Part shown: positions 24,861 through 34,049 of the stretch, in pieces
Numbering within the stretch: position 1 is the stretch's first letter
Layout of the letters: the number at the start of each line of letters is the position of its first letter
Source: Terriglobus albidus
GTDB lineage: Bacteria > Acidobacteriota > Terriglobia > Terriglobales > Acidobacteriaceae
Length of the DNA: 64,000 nt
Direction: 5' to 3'
NCBI RefSeq assembly: GCF_025685425.1
Contig: NZ_JAGTAS010000052.1
Location: forward strand, 1 to 64,000
Translations under genes and position numbers: made by a program
The notes under the pieces: model-generated
Told to the model about the DNA's origin: nothing
Seen by the model: the letters and a program-made list of their open reading frames with translations, nothing else
The model's database searches: none

Positions 24861-25609
24861 GCGGGCTGCTCCAGCGCAGACGCAATAGCCCTTGCAAGCG
24901 AGATCACATTAGCCTCCTTTGCTTCGACGGTCGGCAGGTAGCCAGCGTCACGTAGCGTGGCAGAGGTAATAGGACCGATGGTCGCCAGGATCGTTGACCC
25001 CGGTAGCCGCAAGCCACCCGCATCCAACGCCTGCAGCAGATGATGCACCGACGAAGATGAGGTAAAGGCGACAGCAGCGGGCCGGGCTGGGCCTGAGAAG
25101 AGAACCTGCAGCGAGCCAGGGGCCGCGGCAGGAATCACGGTTCGATAGGCCTCGGCAATCTCCACCGTCGCCCCCGCCGCTTCAAGTGTTGCAGGAAGAA
25201 CGTCACGCGCCACGGCGGCACGTACCAGCAGCATACGTGCCCCAGGGGCATAAGGCAGCAGGACCTCGGCCAGACCTTCTCCAGTCGCCTTCTCCGGCTG
25301 CAGCGTGACCTCGAAACCGGCTTTCTGCGCTGCCCGTGCCGTGATACTTCCGATCACTGCCAGCCGCAACCCCTCCGGCAAATCTCTATGGAAACGCTGG
25401 CGAAAGACCTCAACGGCATTCGAGCTGGTAAACAGCAACCAGTCGAAGGTAGAGAGCCGGGCGATGGCGTTATCCAGTCCCGCAAAGCTCTCCGGCTGCG
25501 CAATCTCGAGCACAGGAACAATTACCGGCTCCAAACCAGCCGCCCGAAGCGCATCAGCCAGCTCAGAGCTCTGATGGAGAGCGCGGATGACGAGGACTCG
25601 ATGAGTCAT
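24857..25609 (-). CDS. hemD: Uroporphyrinogen-III synthase
   Basis: A 250-residue enzyme that closes hydroxymethylbilane to uroporphyrinogen III. HemD sequences diverge widely. Here FDWLLFTSSNAVEVF, VAFTSSSSVHHLL and ATIGPITSATLRDAGY fit the two-domain fold, and the position right after hemC is decisive. ATG 25609 is preferred over the adjacent GTG 25612. It overlaps eamA downstream and follows hemC by 18 bp. Confidence 0.9.
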   Translation of the reverse strand: MTHRVLVIRALHQSSELADALRAAGLEPVIVPVLEIAQPESFAGLDNAIARLSTFDWLLFTSSNAVEVFRQRFHRDLPEGLRLAVIGSITARAAQKAGFEVTLQPEKATGEGLAEVLLPYAPGARMLLVRAAVARDVLPATLEAAGATVEIAEAYRTVIPAAAPGSLQVLFSGPARPAAVAFTSSSSVHHLLQALDAGGLRLPGSTILATIGPITSATLRDAGYLPTVEAKEANVISLARAIASALEQPA

Positions 25610-25627
25610 CACGAAACGAGTATGCCG

Positions 25628-26566
25628 TTAAACCGTTGGATGAAGAAGTTCGTTGGCCCCGCGCCGCGCCAGCTCTCCCGCGACAAACTCGCCGAAGCTC
25701 TGCGGGGTGTCCTCCTCTTCGGGAGTACGCGAGATTTGCACCATCCGATCGCCGTCCTCAGCAACGACGCAGGCCAGCATGCGGCGGAACTTTCCTTCTC
25801 CGGCGCAATGCGCTCCGATGGGCACGCTACAGCCTCCCCCTAGCGCTGCAAGCACAGCACGCTCGGCATCCACACACCACGCTGTCGTCCCACAATGCAG
25901 CACGCGAACCGTCTCATGCACCGCAACATCTCCAGCGCGAATCTCAATGGCTAGAGCCCCCTGCCCTGGCGACGGACAGATATCTTCCGGATCGAAGCGC
26001 TGGCGAACCCAGTCCGGCGGCATATTCAGCTTCTCCGGCCCCAGGCGATCCAGCCCGGCGGCAGCCAGAATCAACGCATCGCACTGCCCTTCCCGCAGCT
26101 TGCGCAGACGGGTGTCGATGTTGCCGCGGATCGGCACAAACTGGAAGTCGGGGCGATGCGCCAGCAACTGCGCCTTGCGGCGAGGGCTGGTCGTGCCGAT
26201 GCGAGCGCCGATCGGCAGAGTATGCATCAGCAGCCACTCCGGGCAGATCAGAGCATCGCGTGAGTCTGCACGTTCAGGAATCGCGCCCAGTTCGAAGGCC
26301 GGGTTCAACTCCGTCGGCAAATCCTTGAGCGAGTGCACCGCCAGATCGACCTTACCGGCGGCAAGAGCCTCTTCGATCTCCTTCGTGAAGATTCCTTTGC
26401 CGTCGACACCTGCGGGTGCAACGAAGCCGGGTTCCTGCATCCGATCGCCGGTGGTCTTGATGATCTCAATGGAGACCTCGTGGCCGTGCGCGCGCAGCAG
26501 GCCGGCGACATGTTCAGCCTGCCAGAGCGCTAGTGCCGATCCACGGGAGCCGATACGAAGGTTCAC
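25628..26566 (-). CDS. hemC: Porphobilinogen deaminase (hydroxymethylbilane synthase)
   Basis: A 312-residue enzyme polymerising four porphobilinogens. The dipyrromethane-binding cysteine is C246 in ALGGGCSVPIGAHC. The catalytic Asp is in VHSLKDLPT (D82), and the substrate-binding arginines are in GTTSPRRKAQL and RGNIDTRLRKL. It starts with GTG overlapping the hemA TGA (GTGA), so translation is coupled. Confidence 0.95.
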   Translation of the reverse strand: MNLRIGSRGSALALWQAEHVAGLLRAHGHEVSIEIIKTTGDRMQEPGFVAPAGVDGKGIFTKEIEEALAAGKVDLAVHSLKDLPTELNPAFELGAIPERADSRDALICPEWLLMHTLPIGARIGTTSPRRKAQLLAHRPDFQFVPIRGNIDTRLRKLREGQCDALILAAAGLDRLGPEKLNMPPDWVRQRFDPEDICPSPGQGALAIEIRAGDVAVHETVRVLHCGTTAWCVDAERAVLAALGGGCSVPIGAHCAGEGKFRRMLACVVAEDGDRMVQISRTPEEEDTPQSFGEFVAGELARRGANELLHPTV

Positions 26567-27828
26567 TTGGACTCTCCTTCCTGTTGGGGAACGAAGGCGC
26601 GGCGCAGCGCATCCAGAGTCTCGGCATCGCCATCGCGTGCCGCTTCGCGCACTCCGGCCATCGGTCCATGGAGAAACTTGTTCACCAGGCCGCGGGTCAA
26701 TGCCTCCACAGCCTGCTGCTGTTCAGCGGTAAGCCCCGCTAGTCTGGACTGCGCACGGCGCAACTCCGCCTCCCGGATCGCCTCGGCAGTTACCTGCATA
26801 GCCCGGATCGTGGGCACTGCATCCAGAGTCTGCAGCCGCTGTTCGTAGCGATCCACCTCGCGGGCTACGATCCGTTCAGCCGCCTGCGCTTCTTTGCTGC
26901 GCTCAGCCAGGTTGGCAGCGGCGACCTGCTGCAGGTCATCGATGTCATAGACGAATGCGCCGTCGATCTGGTTCATCGCCGGCTCCACATCACGAGGTAC
27001 AGCAATGTCGATGAAGAACATCGGGCGTCCCTTGCGGCGAGAAAGCAGGTCGCGCCCCATCTTCACAGTGAAGACGGCCTCCTGCGATCCGGTCGAGGTC
27101 ACGACGATATCCGCCAGATGCGCCTGTGCCGCAAGAGCATCGAAGTCCATCACCGAACCGTGAAACTCCTCGGCAAGGTGTTGGGCACGAGAGCGAGTGC
27201 GATTTGCAACGTACAGAGTTCCCGCGCCCTGCGCGATCAAATGCCTGGCCGCGAGCTCCGACATCTTGCCGGCGCCTACCAACAGAATCGTCTTGCCCTT
27301 GAGCGAGCCGAAGATCTTCTGCGCAAGGTCGACCGCAACGGAAGCAATCGATACTGAGGTAGAACCGATCTGGGTCTCACGCCGCACCTTACGTGCAACC
27401 GTGAAGGCACGCTGCAGCAGCGGCTCGAGCGTCGACTGCACCGCACCGACCTCGCGGGCGACGGTATAACTCTCCTTCACCTGGCCAAGAATCTGAGGCT
27501 CCCCGACCACCATAGAGTCCAGCGAAGACGCGACGCGGAAGAGGTGGCGTACGGCCTCACGCTCCGAATATTCGTAGAGGTGCGGCTCGATCTCCTGCTT
27601 GGAGATGGCGAAATATTCGGCAAGAAAACGGCGCAGGTCGGTGTTGTCCTCGTGGCAGGTCACCAGCTCCACGCGATTGCAGGTGGAGAGGATCATGCTC
27701 TCGTGTACGCCCGGCTGATGCAACAGCGACCGTGTGGCGTCAGCAAGACGGCCGGACGGGATTGCCAGGCGCTCGCGCACCTCGATCGGAGCCGTATTGT
27801 GGTTCACTCCCAGGAGCGCGATCTTCAT
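26563..27828 (-). CDS. hemA: Glutamyl-tRNA reductase
   Basis: The first enzyme of the C5 haem pathway, 421 residues from ATG 27828. The catalytic cysteine is C50 in ILSTCNRVE, the family's exact position. GEPQILGQVKESY, the NADPH-binding LLVGAGKMSELAARHL and the C-terminal dimerisation helices are intact. A longer open frame upstream lacks homology. The start overlaps the stop of the hemX/ccsA-like gene (ATGA). Confidence 0.95.
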   Translation of the reverse strand: MKIALLGVNHNTAPIEVRERLAIPSGRLADATRSLLHQPGVHESMILSTCNRVELVTCHEDNTDLRRFLAEYFAISKQEIEPHLYEYSEREAVRHLFRVASSLDSMVVGEPQILGQVKESYTVAREVGAVQSTLEPLLQRAFTVARKVRRETQIGSTSVSIASVAVDLAQKIFGSLKGKTILLVGAGKMSELAARHLIAQGAGTLYVANRTRSRAQHLAEEFHGSVMDFDALAAQAHLADIVVTSTGSQEAVFTVKMGRDLLSRRKGRPMFFIDIAVPRDVEPAMNQIDGAFVYDIDDLQQVAAANLAERSKEAQAAERIVAREVDRYEQRLQTLDAVPTIRAMQVTAEAIREAELRRAQSRLAGLTAEQQQAVEALTRGLVNKFLHGPMAGVREAARDGDAETLDALRRAFVPQQEGESK

Positions 27829-28637
27829 GAGGTGAACCTGTGCACGTTCGAGAACTGGTTTGCCGCCCATGCCGCAATCATTACCAGGAAGACAAAGCTT
27901 GAAAGATAGACAGCCCGCCGGCCGCGCAACCCCGAGCTACGCCGGATCTGGATCATCAGAATGTATGCGACCCACATGCCGAAGCTGAGCAGGACCTTCG
28001 GATCGGCGAAGTAAGCCGGGCCAACCGTCTCCTGCGCGACCACCGACCCGATCAGCAGACCGCCGGTCATGCAGGGCAGACCGAAGAGCAACGACTTCAG
28101 CGCAATCTGATCCATGGTCTCGAGCGGCGGCAACCACCCGGCCAGGGATCCAAGGCCCTTGGTCTTCAAGCGGCGCTCCTGGACGAGATACAACACACTT
28201 GCCAGCAGAGAGACCATCATCGCGGCATAGGCGGCGAGCAGTAGCGCAACGTGCAGCCAGATCCAGCCGCTGCGTACCAGTGCGGAGTCCGCAAAATGCT
28301 GCCCGGGCACAAACGCAGCCACCAGCGCCAGCGTGAACGCGATGGGCAATGCGAAGACACCAAGCTGCAGCGTACGATAGCGCCAATACACCAGCAGAAA
28401 CGCACCGGCAATCAACATGGCCATCAGCGCCTGCACCTCACGTGCCTCAACAGGCACGCGATGATGAGCGGCATTCATCGTCTCAGAGAGAGCCACGAAC
28501 TGAAACAAGACGCCCATGATGGCAGCGGGCAGGGCGATATGGCGCCAGCGTGGGCGCTCATACAGCGCCGCCGGCAAAACCGCGAGGCTGGCAACCCCAT
28601 ACAGCAGAACCGCGACCCTGAGCCAGAGCAAAGACAT
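27825..28637 (-). CDS. HemX/CcsA-like cytochrome c assembly membrane protein
   Basis: A 270-residue protein with about eight transmembrane helices. The WxWD-like region is SGWIWLHVALLLAAYAAM, and conserved histidines such as ETMNAAHH and the WLH segment fit haem-handling CcmC/CcsA/HemX proteins. ATG 28637 has GGAAG about 7 nt upstream; the frame is open to 28697. As the first gene of hemX-hemA-hemC-hemD it resembles HemX, which lowers HemA levels in Bacillus. A cytochrome c maturation role is the alternative. Confidence 0.85.
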   Translation of the reverse strand: MSLLWLRVAVLLYGVASLAVLPAALYERPRWRHIALPAAIMGVLFQFVALSETMNAAHHRVPVEAREVQALMAMLIAGAFLLVYWRYRTLQLGVFALPIAFTLALVAAFVPGQHFADSALVRSGWIWLHVALLLAAYAAMMVSLLASVLYLVQERRLKTKGLGSLAGWLPPLETMDQIALKSLLFGLPCMTGGLLIGSVVAQETVGPAYFADPKVLLSFGMWVAYILMIQIRRSSGLRGRRAVYLSSFVFLVMIAAWAANQFSNVHRFTS

Positions 28638-28780
28638 GGCGAACTTCCAGTATATAAGGTCGCGGCCATCGGCTTTTGCTTTCACCAGCTTAGACACCGG
28701 AATTCGCGTGAGATCCCCGATCGAGCCTCACGTTCACATGGACAATGATGCGACCGGCGCAAAGCCGATAAAATCGCCGG

Positions 28781-30154
28781 ATGCGCAGTTGGAAACAGGA
28801 CCTGTGGTCGATGGTGAAGCTGGCGACGCCTGTCGTCCTGGCAGAGCTTGGCTGGATGCTGCAGGGCATCGTCGACGTCATCATGGTGGGCCGTCTTGGC
28901 CCGATCGGTATCGGCGCCGTTGCCCTGGGCAACGCGCTCTACTATGCGCCTTCCCTCTTCGGCATCGGTCTCATCCTCGGTCTCGACACCATGGTCTCGC
29001 AGGCCTATGGCCGTAAGGACTATGACGCCTGCCACCGCTGGCTGGCGCAGGGTGTTTATATCGCTCTGCTGGCTACGCCTCCGCTCATGCTGCTGGTGTG
29101 GGCGCTCGGGCAGATGGTGGGCCACTTCGGTGTCGCATCTGCCCTGGTGGAACCGACCTCACACTATGTCAGTACCCTGGTCTGGGGAACCTTGCCATTG
29201 CTGCTCTATGCGGCGTCACGGCGATACCTGCAGGCTGTCGGCCAGAGCCGCATGGTGACCATCACCTTCGTTGCCGCCAATATCGTGAACTGGGCGGGCA
29301 ACTGGGTGCTGATCTACGGACACTTCGGCATGCCGGCGATGGGAGTACGAGGCTCAGCTCTTTCCACTGTGCTTTCACGCGTGCTGATGGCTGTCATGTT
29401 GCTGGGCTTTGCCTGGAAATATGAGCGCCGGCGCGGCCATCCGCTCTTTGCTCGCTGGGCAGGACCGCACTGGCAACAGATTCGGCATCTCGCCCGAATC
29501 GGCCTGCCTGCGGCACTGCAGATCATCCTGGAGATCGGCGCCTTCGGCTTTTCGACCGTGCTTGCCGGTAAGGTCTCCGCCATCGCCCTTGCCGCACACC
29601 AGATTGCGCTGAACTACGCAGCGCTGGCTTACATGGTGCCCCTCGGTATCTCTGCCGCTGCCTCGGTCGCGGTTGGCCACGCGGTAGGAGCCGGAGACCC
29701 CGAACGCGCCCGCAGCGACGGTTGGCTGGCCATGATCCTGGGCGTGAGCTTTATGGCTGTAGTGGCCGTGGTCTTCGTCGCGCTTCCCGGCCCGTTGATC
29801 GCACTGTATACGACCGATATCGCCGTCCTCAGAGAAGGCGCGCGCCTGTTGTGGCTGGCCGCAGCCTTCGCCGTCTTCGATGGAGTCCAGACCATCGGCA
29901 CCGGAGCGCTGCGTGGCCTTGGCCTGACACGGGTTCCGATGCTGAGCAATCTCTTCGGCTACTGGGCGTTTGGATTGCCGGTGGGCATCGCGCTCTGCTT
30001 CAGGAAGAGATGGGGAGTAGAGGGTATCTGGATCGGTCTGACAGCCGCTCTGATCGTCATCGCCTCAGCCCTGTTCTTCTACTGGCGCAGCCGTTCGGCG
30101 GCGCTGGTAAACGGAGAGTTCGCCGCACAGCCGGCTACGTTGGAGACCCATTGA
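28781..30154 (+). CDS. MATE family efflux transporter
   Basis: A 457-residue, 12-helix cation-coupled exporter. The N-terminal repeat shows LATPVVLAELGWMLQGIVDVIMVGRLG, abbreviated here by its first helices, and the second repeat begins ARIGLPAALQIILE with HQIALNYAALAYM. GLDTMVSQAYG is a family hallmark. Typical substrates are cationic drugs and metabolites; here it is unknown. It is divergent from the haem operon over 143 bp and is followed by a hairpin before mutS. Confidence 0.92.
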   Translation: MRSWKQDLWSMVKLATPVVLAELGWMLQGIVDVIMVGRLGPIGIGAVALGNALYYAPSLFGIGLILGLDTMVSQAYGRKDYDACHRWLAQGVYIALLATPPLMLLVWALGQMVGHFGVASALVEPTSHYVSTLVWGTLPLLLYAASRRYLQAVGQSRMVTITFVAANIVNWAGNWVLIYGHFGMPAMGVRGSALSTVLSRVLMAVMLLGFAWKYERRRGHPLFARWAGPHWQQIRHLARIGLPAALQIILEIGAFGFSTVLAGKVSAIALAAHQIALNYAALAYMVPLGISAAASVAVGHAVGAGDPERARSDGWLAMILGVSFMAVVAVVFVALPGPLIALYTTDIAVLREGARLLWLAAAFAVFDGVQTIGTGALRGLGLTRVPMLSNLFGYWAFGLPVGIALCFRKRWGVEGIWIGLTAALIVIASALFFYWRSRSAALVNGEFAAQPATLETH

Positions 30155-30155
30155 T

Positions 30156-30183
30156 TCCGGCCCATGAAATACACAGGGCCGGA
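30156..30183 (+). terminator. Hairpin between MATE gene and mutS
   Basis: The stem TCCGGCCC/GGGCCGGA (8 bp) with a 12-nt loop starts one base after the MATE stop. No U-run follows, so it may attenuate rather than end transcription into mutS. Confidence 0.4.
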
Positions 30184-30201
30184 CAAGTATTCTGAAGTCC
30201 C

Positions 30202-32853
30202 GTGTCAGAGATTTCACAGCCAGCCATGACGCCGTTTATGCGCCAGTACACCGCGGCGCAACAGGCCCACCCGGAGTGCCTGATCTTCTTCCGCATGGGC
30301 GACTTCTATGAGCTGTTCTACGACGATGCCATCAAGGTCTCGCGCGAGCTGCAGCTCACACTCACCGCCCGCGATAAGCAGAAGTCCGTTCCGATGTGCG
30401 GCGTCCCCTACCACGCCGCCGAAACCTACATCCAGCGCCTGCTGCGCAAGGGCTATCGCATTGCCATGTGCGAGCAGATGGAAGACCCGAAGACGGTGAA
30501 GACTATCGTCCGCCGCGAGGTCGTCCGCGTGCTCACGCCAGGCACCGCCCTGGATCCATCGCTCGGCTCTGACGAGAACAACTTCCTCGCCAGCCTGGCG
30601 CCTGTCGGCAAAGATAGCTTCGGTGTTGCGGTGCTCGATCTCTCCACCGGCGACTTCCGCTCCACCGAATTCCGTGGAGCCGATGCCTTCTCTCTCGCGC
30701 TCGATGAGCTTGGCCGCCTACGCCCGGTAGAACTTGTCCTTCCCGAAGGCTTTCATCCGGGTAAATCCGGACTGCTGCCGGACGACGAGGTCGAGCTTCC
30801 CGGACTCGAAGTTCGCACTCGCACTCCGGTCGAGGACTGGGTCTTCACCGCCGACTACGCTCTGCCTCTCCTGCAGGGCCACTTCCATACGCACTCGCTC
30901 GACGGCTTCGGACTGGCCGGCCATACTGCCGCCGCAGTCGCCGCGGGTGCGCTGGTGCACTACGTGCGCAGCACCAAGCAGGGGGAGTTGCAGCATCTCG
31001 ATGGCCTGAAGTACTACCAGCGCGGCGGCTCGCTGGAGCTTGACGCTGTCTCGGTGCGTAACCTGGAGCTGGTCGAGCCCCTGTGGACGCAGGAAGGAGT
31101 GGAGAGCACGCTCTTCCATGCTCTGGATACATGCTGTACACCGATGGGCAAACGTCTCCTACGTTCTGCGCTGCTGCGCCCCATGGCGGATGCTGCCTGC
31201 ATCAACCGCCGCCTCGATGCTGTCGATGAAGCTGTTGGTTCGCTTCGTCTGCGTGAGCAGTTGCGCCGCGCCTTGGATAACGTTCTCGATCTGGAACGCC
31301 TGCTGGCGCGCGTCTCCATGGACTCCGCCGGGCCGCGTGATGTGTTGGCGCTGGGCCGAACCCTGGGAGCTTTACCCACCGTACTGGCAGAGGCTGCAGC
31401 ATTCAAAGCGGAAGGCTGGCAGACGCTGACCTCGGGTTTCGATGCCTTGACCGATGTCTATGCAGCCATCGTCAACACCATCGCTGAAGAGCCGCCCGTC
31501 ACGCTCGCCGATGGCGGCTTCATTCAGCCGGGCCGCGATGCCGAGCTCGACGAGCTACGCACACTTTCGCAGTCCGGCCGCCAGTCGATTGCGGCCATCG
31601 AAGAACGCGAGCGCGAACGCACCGGTATCTCCTCGCTGAAGGTTCGGTATAACTCCGTCTTCGGCTATTACATCGAGATCACCAAGTCGAACCTGGGCTC
31701 CGTTCCCGCCGACTACGAGCGCAAGCAGACGCTGGTCAACGCCGAGCGCTTCACGACGCCCGAGCTGAAGGAGTACGAGACCAAGATCCTTACCGCGCAC
31801 GAACGCTCGGTCGAGATTGAGAAGCGTATCTTCGCGGAGCTGCGTACCACCGTGCTGGCCGCTGCCCATCGACTGAGGGAGACCGCCCGCCGGGTTGCGG
31901 AGATGGATCTGACGGCCGGCTTCGCGCATCTCGCCGCATTGCGCAACTACATCCGTCCGCAGATCGAACCCGAAGGCTGCATCTACGAGGTCGTGAACGG
32001 CCGTCATCCCGTGGTCGAGCGCCGGTTGGAGCTCGCCGCCAGCGGACGGTTCCATCCCAACTCCATGCATCTGGACGGCGTGGAAGGCCCCTCGCTCTTG
32101 CTGATAACCGGACCCAACATGGGTGGTAAATCCACCTACCTGCGACAGGCAGCGCTGCTGGTCATTATGGCGCAGATGGGCTGCTTCGTTCCGGCCGAGC
32201 GCATGCGGCTCTCCCTGGTCGACCGCGTCTACACCCGCATCGGCGCCAGCGACAACGTCTCGCGCGGCCGCTCCACCTTCATGGTCGAGATGACCGAGAC
32301 CGCCGCCATCCTTAACACCGCCACCGAACGCTCGCTCGTGCTGCTGGACGAGATGGGCCGTGGCACAGCCACCTACGATGGCCTCTCGCTTGCATGGGCA
32401 ACGGTCGAACACCTCCACAACCGCATCGGCGCCCGCACGCTCTTCGCCACGCACTACCACGAGCTCACACTGCTGAGCGATCAGCTATCGAAGCTCGAAA
32501 ACCTCCGGGTCGCCTGCAAGGAAACATCAACCGGCATCGTCTTTCTCCATGCAGTCGAACGCGGCCCTGCAAACAAGAGCTATGGTATAGACGTCGCCCG
32601 GCTCGCCGGTCTGCCCCAGACAGTCATCGATCGCGCACGTGACGTACTACGTCTGCATGAGAAGGCGGAGAACGCCTCAGTTCGCGGAGCGATCCCAGCT
32701 CCGCCACAGCCCGCCTTGCAGATGACAATCTTTACACCGCTCTCGCAGAAGATCGTCGACCGACTGCAGGAGACCGATATCAACTCTCTGACGCCGATGC
32801 AGGCACTCCAGCTTCTGGACGAACTCAAACGCGAACTGGAAGGACAGGCATGA
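30202..32853 (+). CDS. mutS: DNA mismatch repair protein MutS
   Basis: An 883-residue mismatch sensor. The mismatch-binding FRMGDFYELFYDD is near residue 32, where Phe and Glu contact the mispair. The ATPase has Walker A TGPNMGGKSTYLRQ near residue 637, Walker B LVLLDEMGRGTATYDGLS and the switch FATHYHELTLL. The C-terminal helix-turn-helix tail is retained, so it is a MutS1. The start is GTG with a weak ribosome-binding site. Its stop overlaps the anmK start (ATGA). mutL is not in the window. Confidence 0.97.
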   Translation: MSEISQPAMTPFMRQYTAAQQAHPECLIFFRMGDFYELFYDDAIKVSRELQLTLTARDKQKSVPMCGVPYHAAETYIQRLLRKGYRIAMCEQMEDPKTVKTIVRREVVRVLTPGTALDPSLGSDENNFLASLAPVGKDSFGVAVLDLSTGDFRSTEFRGADAFSLALDELGRLRPVELVLPEGFHPGKSGLLPDDEVELPGLEVRTRTPVEDWVFTADYALPLLQGHFHTHSLDGFGLAGHTAAAVAAGALVHYVRSTKQGELQHLDGLKYYQRGGSLELDAVSVRNLELVEPLWTQEGVESTLFHALDTCCTPMGKRLLRSALLRPMADAACINRRLDAVDEAVGSLRLREQLRRALDNVLDLERLLARVSMDSAGPRDVLALGRTLGALPTVLAEAAAFKAEGWQTLTSGFDALTDVYAAIVNTIAEEPPVTLADGGFIQPGRDAELDELRTLSQSGRQSIAAIEERERERTGISSLKVRYNSVFGYYIEITKSNLGSVPADYERKQTLVNAERFTTPELKEYETKILTAHERSVEIEKRIFAELRTTVLAAAHRLRETARRVAEMDLTAGFAHLAALRNYIRPQIEPEGCIYEVVNGRHPVVERRLELAASGRFHPNSMHLDGVEGPSLLLITGPNMGGKSTYLRQAALLVIMAQMGCFVPAERMRLSLVDRVYTRIGASDNVSRGRSTFMVEMTETAAILNTATERSLVLLDEMGRGTATYDGLSLAWATVEHLHNRIGARTLFATHYHELTLLSDQLSKLENLRVACKETSTGIVFLHAVERGPANKSYGIDVARLAGLPQTVIDRARDVLRLHEKAENASVRGAIPAPPQPALQMTIFTPLSQKIVDRLQETDINSLTPMQALQLLDELKRELEGQA

Positions 32854-34049
32854 GCAAACAGCCCGTGCGCGAACCCGTTGCGATGACTGTCGCCGGCGTG
32901 ATGTCCGGCACCTCCGCCGATGGTGTCGATGTTGCTGTCGTCCGCATCTCTCCCGGCAAACACGTACCGAAGCTGAAGCTGCTGGAATACCGGGCCTTCC
33001 CCTATCCCAAGCCGCTGCGCAATTCCGTATTGGCAGCGATGGATGCCCAATCGATCTCAGCGGCGGAGATGGCGCGGCTGCACTGGCGATTAGGCGAGGT
33101 CTATGCCGACTGCATCGCACAAACCCTCACTGCCTCAAAACGCAGAGCATCACTGGTCGGCGTCCACGGACAGACGATCTACCACCAGGGCGATGCATCG
33201 CCCTATCTGGGCAAACCGCTGAAGTGTACCTGGCAGCTAGGCGAAGCAAGCTGCATTGCCGAACGTCTCCGGACCCCGGTGATCAGTGACTTCCGCCCCG
33301 CCGACATGGCCGCCGGCGGTCATGCCGCGCCTCTGGTACCAATGCTGGACTACACCGTCTTCGCGCACACCAGGCGCAATCGCGTGCTGCAGAACCTTGG
33401 AGGCATCGCCAATCTCTCCGCGCTTCCGGCAGGTTCCGATGCAGACAAGCTGCTCGCCTTCGACACCGGGCCAGCGAACATGGTGGTCGATGCACTGATG
33501 CAGCGTCTCTTCCAGAAGCCGTATGACCGCAATGGGGCTATTGCAAAACGTGGGGTAGTTCTGCGGCCCGTGCTGGACACGCTGATGCGCGATCCATACT
33601 TCACCGCAGCGCCACCGAAATCCACCGGGCGCGAGCAGTACGGCGCGGCCTTCGTCGACAAGCTGCTGAAGCTCTGCGTCAAGACCCGCAGCGAAGACAT
33701 CATCGCCACAGCGACCGCGCTCACGGCTGAAAGCATCGCTCACGCCTACCGGACATTCGTATGGCCGCACCTCGGCATGAACGCTCCGCTTGCCGCGGGT
33801 ACGGACTTTATCCCCGCCGGCGGTGGAGCAAAGAATGCCACCTTGATGCGGATGCTGCGGGAACGTCTCGAGCCGCTGGGCATCACCTTCATCCCCATCG
33901 AGAACTTCGGTCTGCCCGCTGAGGCAAAGGAGGCTGCAGCGTTTGCTCTGCTCGCTTGGCTCACCTGGCATGGCCTGCCGGGGAACGTTCCGTCAGCCAC
34001 CGGTGCCTCGCGACCCGTCGTTCTCGGAAGGGTAACGAATGCGCATTAG
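32850..34049 (+). CDS. anmK: Anhydro-N-acetylmuramic acid kinase
   Basis: A 399-residue kinase that opens and phosphorylates 1,6-anhydroMurNAc from peptidoglycan turnover, giving MurNAc-6-phosphate. Family motifs are VMSGTSADGVDVAVV near residue 13, VGVHGQTIYHQG, SDFRPADMAAGGHAAPLVP, NLGGIANLS and FDTGPANMVVDAL. It overlaps mutS by four bases and the binding-protein gene by 11, so all three are translated from one message. Confidence 0.95.
   Translation: MSKQPVREPVAMTVAGVMSGTSADGVDVAVVRISPGKHVPKLKLLEYRAFPYPKPLRNSVLAAMDAQSISAAEMARLHWRLGEVYADCIAQTLTASKRRASLVGVHGQTIYHQGDASPYLGKPLKCTWQLGEASCIAERLRTPVISDFRPADMAAGGHAAPLVPMLDYTVFAHTRRNRVLQNLGGIANLSALPAGSDADKLLAFDTGPANMVVDALMQRLFQKPYDRNGAIAKRGVVLRPVLDTLMRDPYFTAAPPKSTGREQYGAAFVDKLLKLCVKTRSEDIIATATALTAESIAHAYRTFVWPHLGMNAPLAAGTDFIPAGGGAKNATLMRMLRERLEPLGITFIPIENFGLPAEAKEAAAFALLAWLTWHGLPGNVPSATGASRPVVLGRVTNAH

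Noticed and set aside
31555-32460. 301-residue open frame antisense to mutS
   Set aside because: It overlaps the MutS ATPase domain and shows only low-complexity shadow sequence.
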